64,000 nt of DNA. It comes from Diadophis punctatus similis (Eukaryota; Chordata; Lepidosauria; Squamata; Dipsadidae). The notes beneath the pieces are model-generated. The model was not told where the DNA came from. It saw nothing but the letters and a program-made list of their open reading frames with translations, and did not search any database. The position numbers and the translations under genes were made by a program. The DNA lies in NCBI GenBank assembly GCA_023053685.1, contig JALIGW010000002.1:256298846-256362845 (forward strand). The letters are read 5' to 3'. Shown in pieces: positions 18,557 to 29,527 of this stretch. Within the stretch, counting starts at the first letter, position 1. The number at the start of each line of letters is the position of its first letter.

Positions 18557-18754
18557 TAGAGAACCCTTAGGCTTATCAGGGAATTTATCATGAAACTGCT
18601 TGACTAAGGCATCTACATGAACATCCCAACTTTTCACCCAAGTAGCTTCAGACAAGTGGTATCCCTTCCAAGGCACTAAATATTGCAAACGTCCTCTCTG
18701 CAGTCTGGAGTCCAAAATTTTCTTCACATCATAATGAGTCTCACCATGCACCAC
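18557..18754 (-). pseudogene. Gypsy chromodomain
   Basis: Minus-strand reading with VKKILDSRLQRGRLQYLVPW and KGYHLSEATWVKSW, the chromodomain signature found behind integrase in chromoviruses. In that family it can steer insertion to marked chromatin. Its frame is cut from the integrase frame. Confidence 0.85.
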
Positions 18755-18792
18755 AATCGGCTTCGGGGGGAGCAGCAGGCTGAGGTCTCAAT

Positions 18793-20025
18793 CTAGATCC
18801 CACAGCAGGCTTTAACAGGCTGGAAAACAGGATGAATTTTTCCCAGTATGCGGGGGAGATTTAACTGTACGGTTACTGGGTTAATCACTTTCACTATGGG
18901 GAAGGGACCTAAGTATTTTGTCCCTAACTTTCTACTTTTCAAACTCAAGCGTATGTATTTGGTGGAAAGGTACACGCGATCTCCTACCCAGAAGGGGGGT
19001 TGGAGAGATCGATGTTTGTCAGCTTGTTTTTTGTAGGCTTCGGCCGCTTCAGTCAGGGCTTTTTTGGCATTCTCCCAGCCTTTCTTCCATGACTCCATCC
19101 ACTCATTTAGATTCATGGAAGAAGGCTGTTCTCTCGGTAATTCTGGCATAGGAACAAATTCCATGCCGCTCGTAATCTGAAAAGGCGTCAGTCCCGTACT
19201 GCTGTGCACTGCATTATTGTAAGCCACTTCAGCGAAAGGAAGCAAATCAGCCCAATTATCTTGTTGGTAATCCACATAACATCTGATGTATTATTCCACC
19301 ATGGCATATATTTGTTTTTAATTAATATTTAATATTTGGTCATTCTTGTATTTTTCTCTGTTGTACGCCGCCCTGAGTCCTTCGGGAGTTGGGTGGCATA
19401 TAAGAATACCAAAATAAATAAATAAATAAATAAATTGGTTCGTTCTGCAGCCCCGTTTGTACTCAGATGGAAAGCCAAGCTAAGACCCTGTGATGACCCA
19501 ATGGATCTCAGGAACTCTCTCCAGAACTTAGCGGTGAACTGAACTCCTCGGTCAGAGATCACCTGCCATGGAACTCCATGTAGCCGGTAGATTTGTTTGA
19601 TGAACATCTTGGCCAACTTCTTGGCCGAGGGGAACCCAGAACAAGAGATAAAATGGGCCTGTTTGGAAAACAGGTCTATCACAGTCCAGATCACAGCGTT
19701 GCCTCCACTTTCCGGGAGTTCTACTATAAAGTCCATAGCTATTTCCTCCCATGGCCGGCTGGGCTCAGCTACCTGTTGAAGCAAACTGGGAGGCTTCCCC
19801 AGTCTTGTCTTACTTATAGCACACGTGACACAACTTTTTACATAGTCCTCCACATCAGCTTTCATTTTTGGCCACCAAAACTGCTGTCTAGTCAGATGAA
19901 GAGCCTTTAGAAATCTGAAGTGACCAGCCAATCAAGAATCATGGCTATGCTTGAGCACCAGCAGTCTCATGCTGTTGGGGACGTAAATCTTCAAACCTTT
20001 CCAGGCTAGTCTGTCCCGGATCATC
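18793..20025 (-). pseudogene. Gypsy integrase, interrupted
   Basis: The upstream part (20025-19435) reads a zinc-binding region (FWWPKMKADVEDYVKSC) and catalytic core (DFIVELPESGG, VISDRGVQFTAKFW, NGAAERTN). After a 145-bp retroposon insertion the C-terminal part reads LPFAEVAYNNAVHSSTG and GDRVYLSTKYIRL (19275-18793). A stop near 19935 and the insertion make it inactive. Confidence 0.88.
19290..19434 (+). mobile_element. Retroposon tail inserted in gypsy integrase
   Basis: Carries gttgtacgccgccctgagtcc and an (AAAT)n end. It interrupts the integrase just after the AERTN motif. No clear target duplication found. Confidence 0.65.
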
Positions 20026-20039
20026 AACATTCACAACCA

Positions 20040-22723
20040 GCTGACTGGCGGCTGGAAACCCCCTCCCCGGGCAAAGGGGAGGGTGAAGAGCTAGCGGGCG
20101 CAGGTAGAGCCCCCCTAGTGCCTCAGGTGGAAATCCTGGGGCGCGAAGGGTGAGGGCTCCCTGGAACCTGCCTAAAGCTCTGGACCTGGGACTCCTCCGC
20201 TTTAAGCGGAGCAAGACGATCGCGACCAATTCTGCTTCAGATGACAGATCCAATGTTTTTCCAAGAGAAGCAGCAGAAAAAGCCAGGAGGCAAGCTGGGC
20301 ATGTAACTATTTTTTAACTCTACTTTGATTTCTACTTTGAAAGCTACAAGATAGCAAACGGTCTTAAAATAGTGATTGAAGTTGGAAAGGGCGTTTCCTA
20401 AAAGTGAAAGTTTAAGAGAAAGCTTCCTTTTGCAGCCCTTATGATCATTGACTTTAGGAAACTCTTTCTTTTTCATCATTTTTGACTTGGACTTTGGATT
20501 AAATTATAATTTTAACTTTAAAATCTAATTGGTGCTGCATTTGAAGTGAAAGTAACTTTTGTTTTGTTACTAGCTTTTTTTTTCTTCTGACCCTGAGAAT
20601 TGATTTTTTCTCTTTTTGTTTCCTGATTTTGGATTAAAATAACAATTTAAAGGATTAACTGGCTTTGGATCTGGAAAGAACTTTGCTAAGAAGAGATTTG
20701 GTTTTTTTCTTTGTACTCCTGGAATTACTGAAATGGCTTCTAAACCTGGAAAGATTGTTTTGAATAAAAGAGCTGAGTATTCTTCTGGTCACATTTCAAA
20801 AACGCAATTTACTTCTGATCTAATACCCTCACAGTTTGTAACACCTGAAAATTTATTTAACACTTTAAAAAGTATGAAAAATGAACTCATTATGGAATTT
20901 AATTTAAAAATCAAAGAAATAGATGAAAAAATGCAGGCTGCTTTGAAGAAGATGGATTTACAATTGAGAGCGGATGTGTTGACAGTTTGTAAAGGACTAG
21001 CAGTAAATATGGAGGTTTTGGAGAATGATTTGGAAAAAAATAAACAAGCTTTGATAACTTCGGGGGAATATATAGACAAGATTCAAAATGACATTGCAAA
21101 TTTGGAAACAGAGGTGTTAATGTCTCAATTCCGAAGTATGGAATTTGCTATAAGAGTCAGGGGCCTGAAAGAGGGAAAATATGAAAATTTGAAAGGAAGG
21201 ATGGTGGAGGCCCTGGAGCAGGTGTCTGGAATGTCTAAAGAGGAACTGGCTATGCAAATTGATAAGATATACAGAGTCAATTCTTGGTATGCAAAACAAA
21301 AACATCTGCCAAGGGATATTGTAATATATTTTACCACAAGAGCTTTACGGAATAAAATTATACAGGCGACTTTCAAGAATAATCTTCAGGTAAATGGCCA
21401 AGAAATAATGATATGGAAAGAAATCCCTTCTAAAATGCTTAAAGCCAGAAAAGATTATACCTTCTTGATTGATGAGTTTAAAAAACGAAATTTACAATAT
21501 AAATGGGATGCACCAACAGGAGTAGCCGTGAAATTTTTGGGAAAAAGATACCGGCTTAATACAATAAAGAAAGCTACTGAATTTTATGTCAATGTTTTAA
21601 AGGCTGATATATCCAAAATTCCAGAGGAAGGAAACATGAAATTAACAGAGGAGGAGAAGAAAGAGCCACCCATATTTGACCAGACCGAAGCAGTTTCAAA
21701 GATTCAAAGTGATTGGCTGAGCCAGACAGATGCTTAAAACGTGGAAAAGGAGATGGAGGATCGGGGTCAGCAGGGAGGCGAAGTGACAAATTTAAAACTA
21801 TCAAGTTATAAAAGGATGCAGTGAGGAAACTTACAGGATGGACGGAGAGGCTATTTTTTCCCCTTTTTTATTATTCTTTTTTTCTTTATTATTTCCTTAT
21901 TATTAATATTTTCTAATGATTTATGGATGGAGAGGTTAATATGATTGTATTTCCTTTCTCTATTTTTTTAATATTCTTAATATTTTTTAAAGATTCAGAA
22001 GTTTTCTGGAGCTAATAATTTGATATATTGCAATACTATGTTATTAATACTGTGTTTGATTTTATGATCAAATTTAAGCTCTTAGTAGTATAAGGGGTTA
22101 GTTTTAAAATATTGGAATTAATAATTTGAAGAATATTTTAAATATTTAGGTATTTTGAATAAGTATAAATACTTAATGTTTAGTTATTGTTTATGTAATA
22201 TTTATTCAAGTGTTAGTTAGTTTTCAGGAAATGTTCTGTGTTGTAATTGATTGAAAGGGGGAGGAAAGATTTTTTCTGTGTTTCTTACTTTTATCTCTTT
22301 TTATTTTTATTTTTGTTAGTCTATATATGGATTATATAAAAGATAGAGGTTAGTGATGTAAACTTTGTGGTATGATGTTTGACTATTATAATGCTCCTAT
22401 TTTCTTATTTGTTTGTTTTTTTAATTTCTAAAAAATCTTATTATTATTATTATTATTTTAATTATTATTATTTTTTTATTATGTTTTAAACGGTTTTGAA
22501 TAATGTGGAGTTAAAGATTTAAAAAAATGTGGAAATTAACAATTTCTTTTAACTTAATTTAAATTTATTGTTTTTTTAATATTATGCCCTGTGCTTTTTC
22601 TGGGAAGTCTGGTGGGGAGGGGGGAAGGGAAAGGGGTGGGTTGGGGTTTGGGGAGAAGGGGAGGGAGAAAAAAAGAAAAATGTATGTACTTTGTACTAAT
22701 AAAACTTTTTGAATTAAAAAAAA
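20040..22723 (+). mobile_element. L1-type element with 5' UTR and ORF1 but no ORF2
   Basis: Bounded by the direct repeat ACATTCACAACCA (20027-20039 and 22724-22736). Structure: GC-rich 5' UTR (20040-20240), AT-richer leader, intact ORF1 (20733-21737), about 850 bp of AT-rich DNA, a G-rich 3' UTR (about 22590-22680) and a short poly(A). The 3' UTR matches the reverse complement of the L1 3' end at 4348-4445, so both belong to one L1 lineage. The roughly 3.8 kb ORF2 is missing, like the half-L1 (HAL1) elements of mammals. It lies at the joint between gypsy and BEL/Pao sequence. Confidence 0.85.
20733..21737 (+). CDS. L1 ORF1 protein, intact
   Basis: 334 residues from ATG 20733. The N-terminal half is a predicted coiled coil rich in Leu, Lys and Glu (about residues 40-135); then an RRM-like region (FAIRVRGLKEG, about residues 137-145 onward) and a basic C-terminal domain (IVIYFTTRALRNKII, KMLKARKDYTFLID) as in L1 ORF1p. 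In that family the protein trimerises and coats L1 RNA. No stops or shifts, which fits a recent insertion. No ORF2 follows, so mobilisation would need a partner L1. Confidence 0.88.
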   Translation: MASKPGKIVLNKRAEYSSGHISKTQFTSDLIPSQFVTPENLFNTLKSMKNELIMEFNLKIKEIDEKMQAALKKMDLQLRADVLTVCKGLAVNMEVLENDLEKNKQALITSGEYIDKIQNDIANLETEVLMSQFRSMEFAIRVRGLKEGKYENLKGRMVEALEQVSGMSKEELAMQIDKIYRVNSWYAKQKHLPRDIVIYFTTRALRNKIIQATFKNNLQVNGQEIMIWKEIPSKMLKARKDYTFLIDEFKKRNLQYKWDAPTGVAVKFLGKRYRLNTIKKATEFYVNVLKADISKIPEEGNMKLTEEEKKEPPIFDQTEAVSKIQSDWLSQTDA

Positions 22724-22736
22724 ACATTCACAACCA

Positions 22737-24595
22737 AAGCAGACTCTTCTATGTCTGTGTAAGCAATAGAGTGGACAGGATCAGAAAATCTTCAAGTCCT
22801 GAGTAGTGGCGATATGTGCCAATAGACCAGAACCTAGTGGATCATGCTACACGGTCTATCCCTGCATCCCAGTTGGCAGAATCGACCTGGCTAAAGGGTC
22901 CTGAATCCTTGGCCCGCTCAGACACCCTGATGTCACTGAGATCAGAACACCATGAGCTTCTAGACCCAGTTCAAGATGCCGATGTTTGACCTCAGGTGCC
23001 CAGCAAATCACTCAGGCAGGACAAGAAGATGACCGTTCAGGCTACCTGCTTGTCGACAATGGTCAAGGAGACAGGAAAACTGCCCATTAACCATCCCCTA
23101 GAACCAGCTCGCTTCAAATGCTTCTCCAGATGGAGACCTCTCATATTGGGCGTAGCAGTGATCATCCGTTTTCTACATCGCGAGTCAAGCTTCCCAGACA
23201 GCTATCTCCAAGCAGAGAGAGGAATTCTACGAAGTGTGCAAATACCCAGAAGTATTTGAGTGTCTAAAAGCTAAGAAGCCTATCTCGAAGTCTAGTCCGC
23301 TTCTGAAGCTGAACCCTTTCCTTGACAACCACGACTTATTTCGAGTAGGGGGGGCGTCTAGATAAGTCTAAAATAGCCCCAAATATCAAGTACCATGTCA
23401 TCCTTCCCACTCGTCAACATGTGACAAACCTGCTGGTTCAACACCACCATGAAACCGTCCACCATCAAGGCCAGCACTTCACAGATGTCATCAGAGCTGC
23501 TGGACTCTGGATTGTGGGAGCCAAGAGGTCCATCGCTACTGTCTTGCACAGGTGCCTGCATTGTCTCAAACAACTGGGTACAACACAATACCACCTAATG
23601 GCTGACCTGCTACCCAAGCATCTCAGTTCCGGACTGCCATTCACCAATGTAGGTCTAGACGTCTTTGGCCCTTGGTCCGTGTCTTCCCCAAAGGTACCTG
23701 AGGTAGTCAAGCCAACAACAAACTTGGGCCATTCTCTTCACATGTCTTAGTATGAGAGCTGTTCACATTGAATCATCGAATCCATGGACACCTCCTGCTT
23801 TATCAACGCTCTAAGAAGGTTCCATGCCTACAGAGGCCCAGTCAAGGTATTAAGATCTGACCCCGAAACGAACTTTGTAGGAGCCCGTAAGGAACTACAG
23901 ATCGATGAGGGCACTCATCTCGATTCAGCAATTGACAACTACCTAAAGTCCCATAACTGTGTATGGACATTTAATCCTCCCCATGCATCCCATATGGGAG
24001 GAACATGGGAACATATGATTGGCATAGCCCGCAAAATCCTAGATTCCATGTTGATGAAGACACCCATGCTGACACATGAGATCCTCACCACCCTCATGGC
24101 AGAAGTGGCAGCTAACGCTCAACCTTTGGTTCCAGTTTCCTTGGATCCTGAGAACCCAATTATCCTCACCCCAGCCACCTTGCTAACCCAGAAGACAGGT
24201 GACTGTCCAGCACCATTAGGGAACTTCGTTCCCAAGGACATGTATAAACAACAATGGTGACAAGTACAACTGCTTGCCGTCACCTTCTGGAAACACCGAA
24301 AGCAAGAACTTGTCTACCCTGCAGGATCGCCGCAAATGGAAGATCAAAGAGCCTAACCTCGAAGAAGGAGACCTTGTCTTGTTAAAAGACAAGAACACAC
24401 ATCGGAACTCGTGGCCCATGGGGCTTGTGCACTAAGTCCTACCCAGTTCTGATGGACTAGTTCGCCAAGTTGAAGTTCAGATCGCGAAGCCACACAAGTC
24501 ATGCCATGACCTACAGACTTTCGCCAAGAAACTCTACACCAGGCCAATCACCGACCTGGTACTGTTGCTAAGGAAGAACGAACTTGAAGATTGAA
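22737..24595 (+). pseudogene. BEL/Pao integrase region, frame-broken
   Basis: Family-typical residues are readable in several phases: HQGQHFTDVIRAAGLW and the CLHC region (23460-23570), then MDTSCFINALRRFHAYRG, RSDPETNFVGA and WTFNPPHASHMGGTWE (23784-24010), then ILTPATLLTQKTG (about 24160). Stops and shifts occur near 23260-23360, 23750 and 24258. Inactive. Confidence 0.82.
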
Positions 24596-24711
24596 CCTCA
24601 AACTATGCATATCTTATATCTACCTCATTGTTGCATTCTTTGATGATATGTCTATGTTTACTTTAGTTAATATCTAGTTAATAGTGGAAATTTGTAATTC
24701 CAGGCGGGAAG

Positions 24712-25020
24712 TGTGCTGGTTATACAGTAATAGTTTAGGAATTAAGAACTATCCCCTTAAGGGAAATCCCCTTTCTGGGAAATGTAGGATTGCCTCTTGG
24801 GAAATGTAGTTTATGTCACGTGGTCACATCTGTGTTTCTGATTGGCCACTGGGGGCAAGGCTGGTTATGTGCAAAGCAGTGAGGTTTAATTAATTCCAAC
24901 CCGACTGGAGAGATGCATGGTCTCTCTCAATATGGGGATAAATTTACACTATGTAAGGAAACAGATTATGTGCAATTCGGAAGAATCTTTCTTCAGTGAC
25001 TGTGAGTTATTGATTTGATA
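24712..25020 (+). repeat. BEL/Pao 3' LTR (end approximate)
   Basis: Begins TGTGCTGGTTATACAG after the purine-rich tract. The right end is cut or hidden by the LINE tail starting near 25022. No 5' partner is in the window. Confidence 0.55.
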
Positions 25021-25021
25021 A

Positions 25022-25660
25022 TTTATTTTTATTTATTTATTTTGTCAACACGTGTACAAGATAACAGGTATGATATAAACATAAACAAAAGCAAAGTATG
25101 TATAGGTAAAAATTAGACAATAGGACAGAAGGACAGGGATGGTAGGCACGATGGTGCGCTTATGCACGCCCCTTACAGACCTCTTAGGAATGGGGTGAGG
25201 TCAACTGTACACAGTCTAAGGTTAAAGTTTTTAGGGTTTGGGGAAGAAACCACAGAGTCAGGTAGTGCATTCCAGGCACTGATTACTCTGTTGCTGAAGT
25301 CGTATTTTCTGCAGTCGAGTTTCGAGTGGTTTACATTGAGTTTGAATCTATTGTGTGCTCTTGTATTGTTGCGGTTGAAGCTGAAGTATTCATTGACAGG
25401 TAGGAACTACATTTAGATCAGATCAAAGGCGATGTAGCTCTAAATTGTCTAAGCCCAAAATTTCAAGTCTGGTGGCATAAGGAATTCTGTTGCGAGTAGA
25501 AGAGTGGAGGACTCTTCTTGTGAAGTATTTCTGGACACTCTCAATTGTATTTATGTCCGATATGTAGTGCGGGTTCCAGACAGGTGAGCTATATTCAAGG
25601 ATTGGTCTGGCAAATGTTTTGTATGCTCTGGTTAGCAGAGTAATATTGCCAGTAAGAATA
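25022..25660 (-). mobile_element. LINE of a second CR1/Jockey-type family, 3' end
   Basis: Minus strand reads a reverse-transcriptase C-terminus (TFARPILEYSSPVWNP, IESVQKYFTRRVL, ATRLEILGLDNLELHRL), distinct from the common CR1 here. It ends in an ATTTATTT tail near 25022. A short plus-strand copy of the same 3' end lies at 27678-27870. Confidence 0.75.
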
Positions 25661-25959
25661 AGTAAGTAAGTAAGTATGCCTGATAAATAAATGTAATCTG
25701 TATGAAACCCGTGCGTGGTGTTTAACTGCCTGTGCCAAGCAAAGTCAAACACTTGAAACAGAACATGCAGTGGATGACTGAACACGAACACACACACACA
25801 CACACATTCATACACTCATGGGGGGGGTGGCTTCTGTCTTTTGCTCCCTTCCTGGCAAAGGGGCGGTCAGAGGGCTGGCTTTACACACAGTGCTGTGTGG
25901 TTTTCTGACCCACCCCAAATAGCAGCTCGATTCCGGTTCAGGAATCGCTGTTGTTGATC
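25661..25959. other. Unassigned spacer with (CA)n
   Basis: Contains a short AGTA microsatellite and a CA repeat at about 25788-25805. No gene or element recognised. Confidence 0.4.
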
Positions 25960-26280
25960 TAAATTGGGGGAAAATGAGGAGGAGGGGAAGTGGGAATCCC
26001 TCCCTGTCAACCTGTTCTCCAAAGCATCAAAAGGCAGGACGAGAAACAGCGCATGGAAACTCATCAAGGAGAGAAGCAACCTAAAACTAAGGAGAAATTT
26101 CCTGACAGTTAGAACAATTAATCAGTGGAACAACCTGCCTCCAGAAGTTGTGGATGCTCCAACGCTGGAAGTTTTTAAGAGGATGTTGGATAACCATTTA
26201 TCTGAAGTAGTGTAGGGTTTCCTGCCTAAGCAGGGGGTTGGACTAGAAGACCTCCAAAGTCCCATCCAACTCTTTCTGTT
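25960..26280 (+). mobile_element. CR1-type LINE 3' end
   Basis: Plus-strand CR1 tail from the FSKASKGRTRNSAWKLI region to GGGGTTGGACTAGAAGACC. It runs without a break into the microsatellite that follows. Confidence 0.88.
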
Positions 26281-26434
26281 TCTGTTTCTGTTTCTGTTTC
26301 TATTCTATTCTATTCTATTCTATTCTATTCTATTCTATTCTATTCTATTCTATTCTATTCTATTCTATTCTATTCTATTCTATTCTATTCTATTCTACTC
26401 TTCCCTCCCTCCCTCCCTCCCTCCCTCCCTCCCT
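26276..26434. repeat. (TTTCTG)n-(TTCTA)n-(CCCT)n microsatellite
   Basis: About four TTTCTG units (26276-26300), about 19 units of TATTC/TTCTA (26301-26398), then CCCT units (26402-26434). It begins exactly at the CR1 3' terminus. Confidence 0.92.
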
Positions 26435-26639
26435 TCCATCTACTTTATTGAACTCTGTGGGAGGAAAACCTCTCCTAGCCTCGCTCTGAAGTGAAGGGAT
26501 ATAAACTATGACATAAGGAAAAAGGAAATAAAATTAAAAATCCCCAACCCACCCCCCACACTGCTTGCACAGATGAACTGGACCAGCCTCCCATTCCTGG
26601 CCAGCCTCCAAACGGCCTTGTTTCTTCTTAAGGCGGGCG

Positions 26640-27431
26640 GGGGGGGGGGGCGGCAAAGAAAACTCTCTCCTCCGATCCTTTTTCAAACTGAGGAGAGGGC
26701 CAGAAATGCCGACCCCGCCCTTTGAGAAAATGTCCCACTTGCAGACCTGCCCCACAGTGGCCCTTAGAGCCATGGGCTCCACTCTATGGTGGGGGAGGGT
26801 CATTAGAGACCAGGCAGCTCTTGGGGGGGGTCACCTTCAATCTGGATCCATGCCAAGAGGGGGGGGAGGAACTGGGACCCCACAGCTGCCAAAGACAATC
26901 CTCGGGATACTCAGACTACGAAAAAAACAGATTTTGCCCTGAGGAATCTTTGAAAAAAGAGCCTGTCCTGGATTCGGCCTCTTTCAGCCGCAGCCCTTTG
27001 GCCTCCCAGCCCCTCCCTGACTATGGGGCTGCCCCCTCTGTCTCTGGGGGATGCCCGGGGATCCTAACAGGCAGTGGGGCTGCGCTTCCCGTACCATCAC
27101 CCACGAGGCCCTACCCCCCAGATTAGCCCCAGCTGCTGCTCCTGGGTGATTCATCCCCCCTTCTCCTCCTTAGTCAGCCCCCCCAATTCCCGTTTCAGGG
27201 ACCCTTTCCCTTCCCCAAGAAAAAGAACCAGGCGCCCCTTTGACGCTCCCTGGGGCAATTTGGGAACCTAAACGAACATCTAGTCCACCCCTCCATGCAC
27301 AGAGAGAAAAGTTTGGCTGAGAATCATGAAGAGGAAAATAAGTGGAGGACCCCTTGAGGAGCTGCCATGAAACCCCCTTCAGCTGCAGCCCCCTCCTCCC
27401 ACTTTCTCCGCCCGAACAATCCATCTGGGTG
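26640..27431 (+). repeat. Duplicated GC-rich segment, copy 1
   Basis: Resembles 28640-29331 over most of its length: the GGGGAGACCAGGCAGCTC-type block, then gatactcagacta, then cagccgcagccctttggcc. No open frame is conserved between the copies. It leads into an MHC-type promoter module in both copies, so it is probably the 5' flank of a class II gene. Confidence 0.6.
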
Positions 27432-27494
27432 AAGTCACAAAGGACTCTGCCCAGAGACCAATGATGCTAAAAAGCAAAGAGAATTCCCATTGGT
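27432..27494 (+). promoter_or_regulatory. MHC S-X-Y-like promoter module, copy 1
   Basis: AAGTCACAAAGGACTCTGC (S/W-like) is followed by CCCAGAGACCAATGATGC (X1/X2-like) and CCATTGG (Y box, inverted CCAAT). In MHC promoters these bind RFX, CREB and NF-Y and recruit CIITA. X-Y spacing is two bases longer than in the copies at 29.3 and 44.8 kb. No signal-peptide exon follows. Confidence 0.5.
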
Positions 27495-27677
27495 GCTTCC
27501 GATCATCCAGGCCCCTCCCAACTCAAAAAAGCTCCCCCACCCACCCAATGCAGAACCTCAGATTCCTCCTCTGTGGCTGGAAGCATCTGGCTGGGACACA
27601 CACACACACAAAACCTTCAAACCCCAAACCCCAAAAACTTCAACCTCAGATTATCTACCATCGACCTCACCCCATTC

Positions 27678-27870
27678 CTAAGAGGTCGGTAAAGGGCGTG
27701 CATAAGCACACAATCGTGCCTACCATTCCTGTCCTAATGTACCCATATATTCATACCTCTTTTACTCTTATTCGTGCTTGTACTATTACATATATATTCA
27801 ATCATGTTTTACTGTTTATACTTTGCTTATAATCATATATGCTTGACAAACAAACAAATACAAATACACC
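27678..27870 (+). mobile_element. LINE 3' tail (same family as 25022-25660)
   Basis: Contains gggcgtgcataagcacac...cgtgcctaccattcctgtcc, the reverse complement of 25125-25190, ending in CAAACAAACAAATAC. Confidence 0.6.
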
Positions 27871-28380
27871 CGAATGTGAAAGTTGTGACGGAGGAAGAGT
27901 TACTGCGCTGCATGAGAAGGGGGGGGAGACAGGGATCCCTCCTTGGCCCTCTAGAACCCCTCTTCATGGGGGGGGGGGCGTTTCTCCTCCGCTTTTTTCC
28001 TTCGACAACTTTGCCACCACTTCAAGGTAAAGTGGAATCGTGATAAACTTTTCCCCAGGAAATTTTGATATTTTGGCTGTGGAACAGGAAGCGCCCCTAA
28101 AACAAAAGGATCCTTTTTATTATTTTTTATTAAGACTTTCATGGTATAAAATAGAAAAATAATAAGGTAGTAAGGAAATGGGAAAGAAAGGGGGAAGGAG
28201 AAGTGTGGGATAAAGGGGAGGAGAAAAGGAAAGGAAAATTAAACCTTTTTTTCCAGTGCACTAAAATACAAAGTGAAATTACAACCTCAACATTTTCCTT
28301 CTATTGGACATTCTTAGGAAACTTAGTTACACCCTCCTCCTTCTTTTCATCCCTGTCTCTGTGGAGTGGGCGGCATACAA
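27871..28380. other. Unassigned; part duplicated near 59.5 kb
   Basis: The block around 28050-28130 (ttttggctgtggaacaggaagcgc) resembles 59575-59645. No gene seen. Confidence 0.4.
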
Positions 28381-28556
28381 ATGCAATCAATCAATCAATC
28401 AATCAATAAATAATAAGAAATAAATAAATAAATAAATAAATAAATAAGAAAGAAGAAATAAATAAATAAATAAATAAATAATAAATAATAAATAAATAAA
28501 TAAAAATAAATAAATAATAATAAATAAATAAATAATAAATAAATAAATAAAAACAA

Positions 28557-28623
<67 letters not shown>

Positions 28624-28625
28624 AT
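28381..28625. repeat. (AATA)n/(ATCA)n microsatellite
   Basis: AATC units followed by about 230 bp of near-pure AAAT repeat with interruptions, seeded by a retroposon tail (gggcggcatacaaatg). Open frames over it are only repeat translation. Confidence 0.92.
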
Positions 28626-28639
28626 CAGACCAGAGTAGA

Positions 28640-29331
28640 CAGACCCAGTCACTCGGAGACCGGCCCCAGGATGGCCCCGACCGCCATGGGCTCCGCTCCA
28701 TAGGGCGGGCCGGGGAGACCAGGCAGCTCTTTTGTGGGGGGGGGAGCTCCAATCTGGATCCAGGGCGAGAGTCGGGGTGGGACTGGGATCCCAGAGCTAC
28801 CAGAGACCATCCTGAGGATACTCAGACTAAGAAAAAACAGATTTTCCAAGAGGAATATTAGAGAGAGAACCTTTCCTGGATTCGGGCTCTTTCAGCCGCA
28901 GCCCTTTGGCCTCCCAGCCCCTCCCTGCCTCAGGGGGATTCCCAGGCAGCGGGGCTGACCTTCCGATCCCAGGATCCACGAGGCCCTCCCCCTGGAGTAC
29001 CCCCTCCCTCCGCTGCTCCTGGGGGATTCGTCTCTCCCTTCTGCTCAGTCAGCCCACCCATTTCAGGGACCCATTTCCTCCCCTGAGTTAGCTAGAAAGA
29101 GCCCGGACGCCACTTTCAGAGAAGGACCAGGGCCCCGGGGCAGTTTGGGAACCTAAGCGGACGTCTAGTCCACCCCTCCATGCACACAGAGGAAAGTCTA
29201 GCTAAGAATCGTGAAGACAGCAAAGAAAAAGGAGGATCCCTTCTGGGCCTGCTCTGAATCCACCTTAAGCAGCAGCCCCCCTCCCACTTTCAGTTTCATT
29301 CTCTGCCCTGAACTCTCCCTCCTCCTTCAGG
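28640..29331 (+). repeat. Duplicated GC-rich segment, copy 2
   Basis: Second copy of 26640-27431, upstream of the second promoter module and about 2.4 kb ahead of zinc-finger copy B. A possible interferon-response-like AGTTTCATTCTCT lies at about 29292, which this class of promoter often has upstream of S-X-Y. Confidence 0.6.
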
Positions 29332-29392
29332 TGACGTCACAAAGGACTGTCTGGAGACCGATGACGCTAGAGCAGGGAGCATTCTCATTGGT
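29332..29392 (+). promoter_or_regulatory. MHC S-X-Y-like promoter module, copy 2
   Basis: TGACGTCA (29332-29339), AAAGGACT (S-like), CTGGAGACCGATGACGC (X1/X2, 29351-29367) and CTCATTGG (Y, 29384-29391). The distance from GATGACGC to the end of ATTGG is 32 bases, equal to my recollection of the HLA-DRA promoter. Orphan: no class II exon directly follows. Confidence 0.6.
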
Positions 29393-29527
29393 GCTGCCGC
29401 TCTTTCTGACTCCTCCCATCTCAAACGTGTGAGGAAAAACCCTTCCTCCACTCGACCCCCCCCCCCCCCAATTCCTCCTCTGGGGCTGGAGGCATCGGGA
29501 ACTGGATTTGATTTTTCAGGGGATAAA

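Larger units (their letters stand above)
17870..20025 (-). mobile_element. Ty3/gypsy chromovirus-type retrotransposon, 5'-truncated
   Basis: Minus strand, reading from 20025 down: integrase zinc-binding and core regions, integrase C-terminus, chromodomain, then PPT and LTR. Protease, reverse transcriptase and gag are missing. It is interrupted by a retroposon tail at 19290-19434 and a SINE at 18328-18556. The upstream end abuts BEL/Pao sequence, now separated from it by an L1 insertion. Confidence 0.88.
22724..25020 (+). mobile_element. BEL/Pao LTR retrotransposon fragment
   Basis: Plus strand. Starts in the pol region ahead of the integrase (NRVDRIRKSSSPE, WLKGPESL), continues through the integrase and a C-terminal basic domain, then a purine-rich tract (GGCGGGAAG) and an LTR beginning TGTGCTGGTT at 24712. 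gag, protease and reverse transcriptase are absent. Confidence 0.82.

Noticed and set aside
20041..20253. Possible separate gene in the GC-rich block before the L1 ORF1
   Set aside because: It lies inside the 13-bp duplication and is best read as the L1 5' UTR.
28395..28752. Minus-strand frames of over 80 codons rich in Ile, Tyr and Leu
   Set aside because: Translation of the AAAT microsatellite.
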